Shown here piece after piece: positions 51,911-56,431 of a DNA stretch of 56,431 nt. Source of the stretch: Clostridiales bacterium (GTDB lineage Bacteria; Bacillota; Clostridia; Lachnospirales; Lachnospiraceae); the NCBI GenBank assembly GCA_018366495.1, contig JAGZHZ010000016.1:1-56431 (forward strand), given 5' to 3'. Position 1 is the stretch's first letter; the number at the start of each line of letters is the position of its first letter. A model generated the notes under the pieces. It worked only from the letters and a program-made list of their open reading frames with translations, searched no databases and had not been told where the DNA came from. The position numbers and the translations under genes were made by a program.

Positions 51911-52780
51911 TTATTTTGAAAAATAAGTATCTTTGATAAAATCAACAGGCATCTGCTGACCGGTCCAGATGCGGAATGCTTCCGCGCCTTGATATAAAAG
52001 CATATACAGACCGTTGAATGTCCGGCATCCTTGCTCCTTTGCCTGACGCATCAGAAGTGTCTCACGGGGATTATAGATGATGTCGGAGACAAGAAGCGAC
52101 TCATGAAGAAGCTTTTTAGAAGGAATAGGAGAATGGTTTTCATTTGGACACATACCGATCGGGGTAGTATTTGTCAGAAGATCACTGACATCGAGGGAAG
52201 ATTTTAAAGCAGTCTCATCGGCCAGATCAAAAAGTTCAACGTGACAGGAAGTCTCCCTTGTGATACGCTCGGCAAGGTCTTTTGCATGATTCCAAGATCG
52301 TCCCTGGCGGTTAAAAAGATGGATACAGGCAGCTCCATCCAGCGCCGCCTGAACGCAGACTGCAGTTGCAGCGCCCCCGGCGCCGAGCAATGTCATAGTT
52401 TTCCCCTTGATAGAAAATCCTGTTTCTGCCAAAGCCTGCATATATCCGATACCATCGGTATTATGACCTGTGAGAATGCCGTCGTCGTTGACAACAGTGT
52501 TGACTGCTCCGATCATCTGTGCTGCCGGAGAGAGCTTATCGACAAACTCACATATTTTTGTCTTGTCTGGCATAGTACAGTTAAAGCCGCGAACATTCAG
52601 CAGTTTTAAGCCGTCGACAGCAGTCTTTAAATCTTTTTCTGTTACATCAAAGCACAGATATACATAATCCAGTCCAAGACGCTGGAAGGATGCGTTGTGC
52701 ATCATAGGAGAAATGCTGTGGGAGACCGGGTGACCTAAAAGACCGGTCAGCCGTGTGTGACCTGTAATTTCGTAGTTCAA
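51911..52780 (-). CDS. aroE: Shikimate dehydrogenase
   Basis: A 289-residue NADPH enzyme reducing 3-dehydroquinate-derived 3-dehydroshikimate to shikimate. LGHPVSHSISPMMHNASF holds the Ser/His shikimate site, FNCTMPDKT the catalytic Lys, and TLLGAGGAATAV the NADP loop; NTTPIGM and YNPRETLLM are further motifs. The TTG at 52780 is chosen because AAAGGAG (52795-52789 on this strand) lies 8 bases upstream; the longer frame begins inside that site. It is convergent with ftsZ and divergent from aroD, which carries out the preceding step. Confidence 0.95.
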   Translation of the reverse strand: MNYEITGHTRLTGLLGHPVSHSISPMMHNASFQRLGLDYVYLCFDVTEKDLKTAVDGLKLLNVRGFNCTMPDKTKICEFVDKLSPAAQMIGAVNTVVNDDGILTGHNTDGIGYMQALAETGFSIKGKTMTLLGAGGAATAVCVQAALDGAACIHLFNRQGRSWNHAKDLAERITRETSCHVELFDLADETALKSSLDVSDLLTNTTPIGMCPNENHSPIPSKKLLHESLLVSDIIYNPRETLLMRQAKEQGCRTFNGLYMLLYQGAEAFRIWTGQQMPVDFIKDTYFSK

Positions 52781-52946
52781 ATTTCTGACTCCTTTCAATA
52801 CTTTTTTTTCATCTTAGCGAAAAGGAGCCCATCTGTCAATAGACAGAGATGACAATGAAAACCGGAAAAGATATTGAGATCAAAAGATGCCTGAATGGCA
52901 CACCATGAACCATAAATAAATTGCAGCAGAAGTGGAGAAAAATAAA

Positions 52947-53708
52947 ATGAGTATAAAAATCAGAGAGATAGAAATCGGAAAAGGAATCCCTAAAATTTGT
53001 ATTCCTGTCACAGGAACAACGAGAAAGGAAATCAGAGATCAGCTCAGTCAGATAAAAGATCAGCCATTTGATCTTTTGGAGTGGAGAGCCGATTTCTTTG
53101 AAGAAATTTCAGACGAAGAGGCAAGAACAGAGATGATCGGTGAAATACGAGAATATTTGAGGGAAAAGCCATTTTTATTTACATTTCGGACAAAGTGGGA
53201 AGGAGGACAAAGAGAGATTTCCCAAGAAGAATACGGGCAGCTTCTGAGAACAGCAGCGCAGACAGGAAAACTGGATCTGATTGATGCCGAGTTGTTCCGT
53301 CTCCCTGAGTTGAGCAAACTGCTTCAGGAGATAAAAAAAGATTTTAAAATTGCGATTATCGGCTCTAACCACGATTTTGAAAAGACTCCTTCAAAAGAAG
53401 AGATTATATCGAGATTGGATATGATGAGACAGAACGGCGCAGATATTCCGAAGATTGCGGTAATGCCGGAAGATGCGGGAGATGTGCTGACGCTGCTGGA
53501 AGCGACAAGAGAATTTCAACTTGCTTTTCCAGACACTCCTGCTATTACAATGTCCATGGGTAAAGACGGGATGATCAGCCGGATGGCTGGAGAAGTATTT
53601 GGGTCTGCGCTTACATTCGCAAGCGGTGCGTCTGCTTCGGCGCCAGGACAAATTCCGGCAAAAAAATTGCAGGAAATTTTGGAAATCCTGCATGAAAAGA
53701 GAAGATAA
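52947..53708 (+). CDS. aroD: 3-Dehydroquinate dehydratase, type I
   Basis: A 253-residue Schiff-base dehydratase that makes 3-dehydroshikimate. The signature includes ICIPVTGTTRKE, LLEWRADFFE, FTFRTKWEGG, and the Schiff-base Lys lies in DIPKIAVMPED; TMSMGKDGMISR is the C-terminal motif. ATG 52947 has GTGGAG 9 bases upstream; a GTG five codons earlier lies within that site. It is divergent from aroE, which performs the next step of the shikimate route. Confidence 0.94.
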   Translation: MSIKIREIEIGKGIPKICIPVTGTTRKEIRDQLSQIKDQPFDLLEWRADFFEEISDEEARTEMIGEIREYLREKPFLFTFRTKWEGGQREISQEEYGQLLRTAAQTGKLDLIDAELFRLPELSKLLQEIKKDFKIAIIGSNHDFEKTPSKEEIISRLDMMRQNGADIPKIAVMPEDAGDVLTLLEATREFQLAFPDTPAITMSMGKDGMISRMAGEVFGSALTFASGASASAPGQIPAKKLQEILEILHEKRR

Positions 53709-53771
53709 AAAAGAAAAAAGAAGAAATAAAGAGAGACGTGTCGATAAAATTCTGGGATTTACCGGTAGCAT

Positions 53772-53804
53772 TTGACAAAATAATAATCCTCCTTGCTCTA
53801 TAAT
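53772..53804 (+). promoter_or_regulatory. spoIIG-type promoter with 21-bp spacing and Spo0A-box-like sites
   Basis: TTGACA (53772-53777) and TATAAT (53799-53804) are both consensus but 21 bases apart, too far for ordinary sigma-A. In Bacillus the spoIIG promoter has 22 bases between its boxes and needs Spo0A bound over the -35. Here TTGTCAAA on the opposite strand overlaps the -35 and differs by one base from the 0A box TTGTCGAA; TGTCGAT near 53741 is a second near-match. Confidence 0.6.
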
Positions 53805-53851
53805 AGAAAGTGCCTGACAGGGCAGAAAAAATAGATGGCAGGGGGGATTTT

Positions 53852-54703
53852 TTGTACTATGAACTGTACATAGATCTGTTTTTTCTGGAAAATATAATCA
53901 TGGATTACCTGCTTCTTTTTACTGTAAAACGGTTGCTGAGAAAAAAAATAAAAAAGAGAAAACTGCTGTTATCCTCTTTCATTGGATCAGCGCTGCTGTG
54001 TGTGATTTTGCTCACCCCTTTTCCAAAAACAAAAATCTGGATGATATTCGGAAATATGGCAGGAGGGGCTCTGATGCTGAAAATCAGCAGTGCAGAGGGC
54101 GAAAAAGTGGAATGGGGACGGGAACTTATTCTATTTTATCTGGTTACATTCTGCGCGGGAGGAATTTTTCAGATGATAGAAACCATTTTTTCGGCTTCTT
54201 TTTTAAAAATTTTTCTTCCAGGGGCGCTTTTGCTGCAGGGCATTTTTTATTCTTTCCGGGAAATCCGGCAGCAAACCGCACAGGAATATGAAGTGACTTT
54301 GTATTGGCACGGGAAAGAAATGCGATGCCGAGGTCTTTTAGACACAGGCAACCGGCTCAAAAATCCATGGAATCACCGACCGGTTATGGTGGTTTATTAT
54401 GAAGCAGTACGAACTCTTTTTTCCTGTCAGGAACAGCGGCAGCTAGAGCAGATGTTTCAGCTTTTAGCGCCTGAGAAAGCAACGGAGCGTTTTTTTTACA
54501 TTCCTTATCACAGCATTGGAAAAGAAGGGGGACTTCTCCCATGTGTGATTTTGGATGAAATGATAATAAAGGGGTACAAGAGAAATTTTCGGATACAAAA
54601 GCCTTCGGCAGCTCTTTGCAGAATGCCTGTCAGCAAATGCGGCAGCTATGAAGTAATTCTGCAGCCGCTGTTTACTGAAAGTGAGAATGAAATAAAAAAG
54701 TAG
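53852..54703 (+). CDS. spoIIGA: Sporulation sigma-E processing peptidase SpoIIGA
   Basis: A 283-residue membrane aspartyl protease that activates pro-sigma-E in the mother cell. The N-terminal half has five hydrophobic helices (YIDLFFLENIIMDYLLLF being the first). The C-terminal cytoplasmic domain carries the catalytic Asp164 in LLDTGNRLKNPW. The start is a TTG at 53852 behind AGGGGG, which gives the short family-typical N-terminus; the frame from 53810 lacks a ribosome binding site. SigE follows 10 bases later. Confidence 0.93.
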   Translation: MYYELYIDLFFLENIIMDYLLLFTVKRLLRKKIKKRKLLLSSFIGSALLCVILLTPFPKTKIWMIFGNMAGGALMLKISSAEGEKVEWGRELILFYLVTFCAGGIFQMIETIFSASFLKIFLPGALLLQGIFYSFREIRQQTAQEYEVTLYWHGKEMRCRGLLDTGNRLKNPWNHRPVMVVYYEAVRTLFSCQEQRQLEQMFQLLAPEKATERFFYIPYHSIGKEGGLLPCVILDEMIIKGYKRNFRIQKPSAALCRMPVSKCGSYEVILQPLFTESENEIKK

Positions 54704-54713
54704 GAGGAAACGT

Positions 54714-55454
54714 ATGGTAATTAAGGTTGCGATGCCTGAACGGTTTCAGCTTAAAATGGTACCAGGTCTGTCAAACATTTTTATGAAAAATGCCAGAGAG
54801 GTACATTATATCGGAGGCTCCGACGTACTCCCGGCGCCTTTGGAACCGGAACAAGAAGCAGCGTGTATTCAAGAATTGGGAACAACGGGAGACAGTGAAG
54901 CAAAATCGGAATTAATTGAGCATAATCTAAGGCTGGTCGTGTACATAGCCAAAAAATTTGACAATACAGGAGTTGGGGTGGAGGATTTAATTTCGATTGG
55001 AACCATCGGTTTGATCAAGGCGATCAATACGTTTAACAGAGAAAAAAACATTAAACTGGCGACGTATGCGTCGCGGTGCATAGAAAATGAAATTTTGATG
55101 TATTTGAGGAGAAACAGCAAGACACGGATGGAGGTATCAATAGATGAACCTTTGAATGTGGACTGGGATGGAAACGAATTGCTGCTCTCTGATATTTTGG
55201 GAACAGATGAAGATGTAATTTATAAAAATATGGAGAGTGAAGTGGAAAGAAATCTGCTTGGAAAAGCGATTGACACGCTGTCTGATCGAGAGAGAACCAT
55301 TGTACAGCTGCGTTTTGGACTGAATACAAGGGATGGAGAAGAAAAAACGCAGAAAGAAGTGGCAGATCTTCTTGGAATTTCACAATCTTATATATCAAGA
55401 CTGGAAAAGAAGATTATTAAGCGTTTAAGAAGAGAAATTGTACGCTTTGAATAG
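54714..55454 (+). CDS. sigE: Mother-cell sigma factor sigma-E (pro-form)
   Basis: A 246-residue sporulation sigma factor. Residues 1-30 are the pro-sequence that anchors it until SpoIIGA cleaves near EVHYIGG. Region 2 contains NLRLVVYIAKKFDNTGVGVEDLISIGTIGLIKA (core GVEDLISIGTIGLIKA) and LATYASRCIENEILMYLRR, and region 4 the ending EVADLLGISQSYISRLEKKIIKRLR. It is a close match to the Bacillus protein in length and motifs. The usual downstream sigG is missing here; an unrelated kinase gene follows after its own promoter. Confidence 0.97.
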   Translation: MVIKVAMPERFQLKMVPGLSNIFMKNAREVHYIGGSDVLPAPLEPEQEAACIQELGTTGDSEAKSELIEHNLRLVVYIAKKFDNTGVGVEDLISIGTIGLIKAINTFNREKNIKLATYASRCIENEILMYLRRNSKTRMEVSIDEPLNVDWDGNELLLSDILGTDEDVIYKNMESEVERNLLGKAIDTLSDRERTIVQLRFGLNTRDGEEKTQKEVADLLGISQSYISRLEKKIIKRLRREIVRFE

Positions 55455-55493
55455 TGAAAATAGATAAAAAAACAGAAAAAAATAAAAAAACAG

Positions 55494-55522
55494 GTGACTT
55501 TTCATAAAAAAAGGAGTATGAT
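55494..55522 (+). promoter_or_regulatory. Promoter for the kinase gene
   Basis: GTGACT (55494-55499), 17 bases, TATGAT (55517-55522), 40 bases after the sigE stop. Confidence 0.55.
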
Positions 55523-55573
55523 AAAATTGTAACGAAGACAACAGAAGATTTGCGGCAAAAGCGGGGTGTTTTT

Positions 55574-56320
55574 ATGGGAGAAAAAGTATTATTATCATCT
55601 GGAAATCATGAAATTTACAGAGATGGCGATACAGTGATAAAAGTTTATCGCAAAGGATTTCCAAAATCAGAAGTTTTAAGAGAGGCAATGTATCAGTCTC
55701 TTGCCGAGGAACTTGGAATTCTTGTCCCGAAGGTGCTGGGAGTTACAGAACTGGAAGATGGACAGCTTGGACTGCTCAGTCAGTATGTGGAAGGAAAAAC
55801 GCTTGCACAGCTGATGAGAGAGAATCCGGATAAAAAAGAGGAATATCTAAAGAAGATGGTGGAACTGCAGGTGGAACTGTCTTCAAAGGAAGGTCCGCTG
55901 ATTCCAGACTTGAAAGTAAAGATGGACTGTCAGATCAAGCAGCTGAAAGGACTTAATGATATCACACGCTTTGAGATTATGACGAAACTGAACGGTATGC
56001 CAGATCACAGAAAACTGTGCCACGGCGAGTTGTATCCGGAAAATATTATTGTAAATGAAAAGGGCTGGTATGTGCTGGACTGGATTCATGCAGCAAATGG
56101 AAATGTCAGTGCAGATGTAGCCAGAACGTATCTGCTGCTTGCCCTGGAAGATAAAGAGATGGCAGAGACGTATCTTTCCTTATTCTGTGCCAGAACGAGA
56201 ACGGAAAAAGCTTATGTCCAGGGATGGCTTCCTCTTGTGGCAGCTGCACAGCTGACAAAGAAAAGAAAAAAGGAAGCGGAGCTTCTGGAATCCTTGATCA
56301 ATATCTGCGATATTGATTAG
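55574..56320 (+). CDS. APH-fold small-molecule kinase (HGE variant)
   Basis: A 248-residue aminoglycoside phosphotransferase-like kinase. A glycine-poor N-lobe has VIKVYRKGFPKSE, with the ATP-binding Lys, and the Brenner motif in the C-lobe reads HGELYPENIIV instead of the usual HGD; the metal Asp is in VLDWIHAANGNVSADVARTYLL (as LDWIHA). The last feature, a DVART-like block, is typical of a Firmicutes group of unnamed kinases. ATG 55574 has GGGGTG five bases upstream. The substrate is not predictable; context gives no antibiotic-resistance signal. Confidence 0.75.
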   Translation: MGEKVLLSSGNHEIYRDGDTVIKVYRKGFPKSEVLREAMYQSLAEELGILVPKVLGVTELEDGQLGLLSQYVEGKTLAQLMRENPDKKEEYLKKMVELQVELSSKEGPLIPDLKVKMDCQIKQLKGLNDITRFEIMTKLNGMPDHRKLCHGELYPENIIVNEKGWYVLDWIHAANGNVSADVARTYLLLALEDKEMAETYLSLFCARTRTEKAYVQGWLPLVAAAQLTKKRKKEAELLESLINICDID

Positions 56321-56365
56321 AATGATCGAAAATAGAAAAGGGGCTGTGAAATAACAGTCTCTATG

Positions 56366-56411
56366 AAAAAAGAGGACTTTTCGTTCAAAATGAACGAAAG
56401 GTCCTCTTTTT
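56366..56411. terminator. Long terminator hairpin after the kinase gene
   Basis: A stem of about 20 bp from AAAAAGAGGAC...TTTCGTTCA (56366-56386) to TGAACGAAA...GTCCTCTTTTT (56391-56411) with a short loop; flanked by A- and T-runs, usable from both sides. Confidence 0.9.
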
Positions 56412-56431
56412 GTGTTAAAATTAACTTGCGA

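Noticed and set aside
1..56431. CRISPR arrays, insertion sequences, prophage or integrase genes
   Set aside because: I found no direct-repeat/spacer pattern, transposase or recombinase frames; the only tandem repeats are within coding genes.

Overview
The window reads as chromosomal DNA from a spore-forming, low-GC Clostridia member, most likely Lachnospiraceae. The grounds are gene content and order (a dcw cluster running rsmH to ftsZ, spoIIGA-sigE, a Spo0E-like protein, the priA-def-fmt-rsmB-rlmN-stp-prkC-rsgA-rpe-thi80 block), a MurE with the meso-DAP signature, frequent TTG/GTG starts behind strong Shine-Dalgarno sequences, and A-rich intergenic DNA. I cannot name the genus from sequence alone.

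Layout. 1-2150: an AT-rich stretch of small, mostly unrecognised genes (one Imm44-like, one duplicated and decayed) that looks like an immunity-gene array of a polymorphic toxin locus lying to the left. 2238-7318: an S66 peptidase, a FeoB-associated-type Cys-rich microprotein, an HD hydrolase, then an operon of an SCP2-like protein, an iron alcohol dehydrogenase and an ALDH3-type aldehyde dehydrogenase. 7488-10663: the de novo NAD operon nadABC behind nested inverted repeats. 10677-17640: a DUF1700 membrane protein, a tiny lipoprotein, ispF-GNAT, cysS-mrnC-rlmB, tRNA-Thr(GGT) and a convergent LUD-domain gene. 17720-22369: argS, a zinc-ribbon/YARHG membrane protein with a Pro-rich repeat stalk, an amidase and a CPBP protease.

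22437-36324: one long tightly packed operon, murE-priA-def-fmt-(zinc peptidase)-rsmB-rlmN-stp-prkC-rsgA-rpe-thi80, coupling wall precursor synthesis, replication restart, translation initiation and rRNA modification to PASTA-kinase signalling. 36450-38590: ychF, lgt and a 47-residue Spo0E-like gene overlapping lgt. 38741-51851: the dcw cluster rsmH-ftsL-ftsI-(second PBP)-mraY-murD-ftsW-murA-divIB-ftsZ, without mraZ, murE/F/G or ftsA in place. 51911-56411: aroE (minus strand), aroD, spoIIGA-sigE behind a widely spaced spoIIG-type promoter, and a small APH-fold kinase.

Most of the window is conserved housekeeping DNA. The features most worth a second look are: a DivIB ending in 14 tandem DGTYYG hexapeptides; a perfect 12-bp terminator hairpin between two PBP genes whose 3' arm is the Shine-Dalgarno of the downstream gene; a PBP with KTA in place of KTG; a spoIIG-like promoter with 21-bp spacing and Spo0A-box-like sites; the nadA operator region; and the immunity-like array. 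I did not find a clear, self-contained, undescribed system; the nearest candidates are the immunity-like array and the SCP2/ADH/ALDH3 operon.
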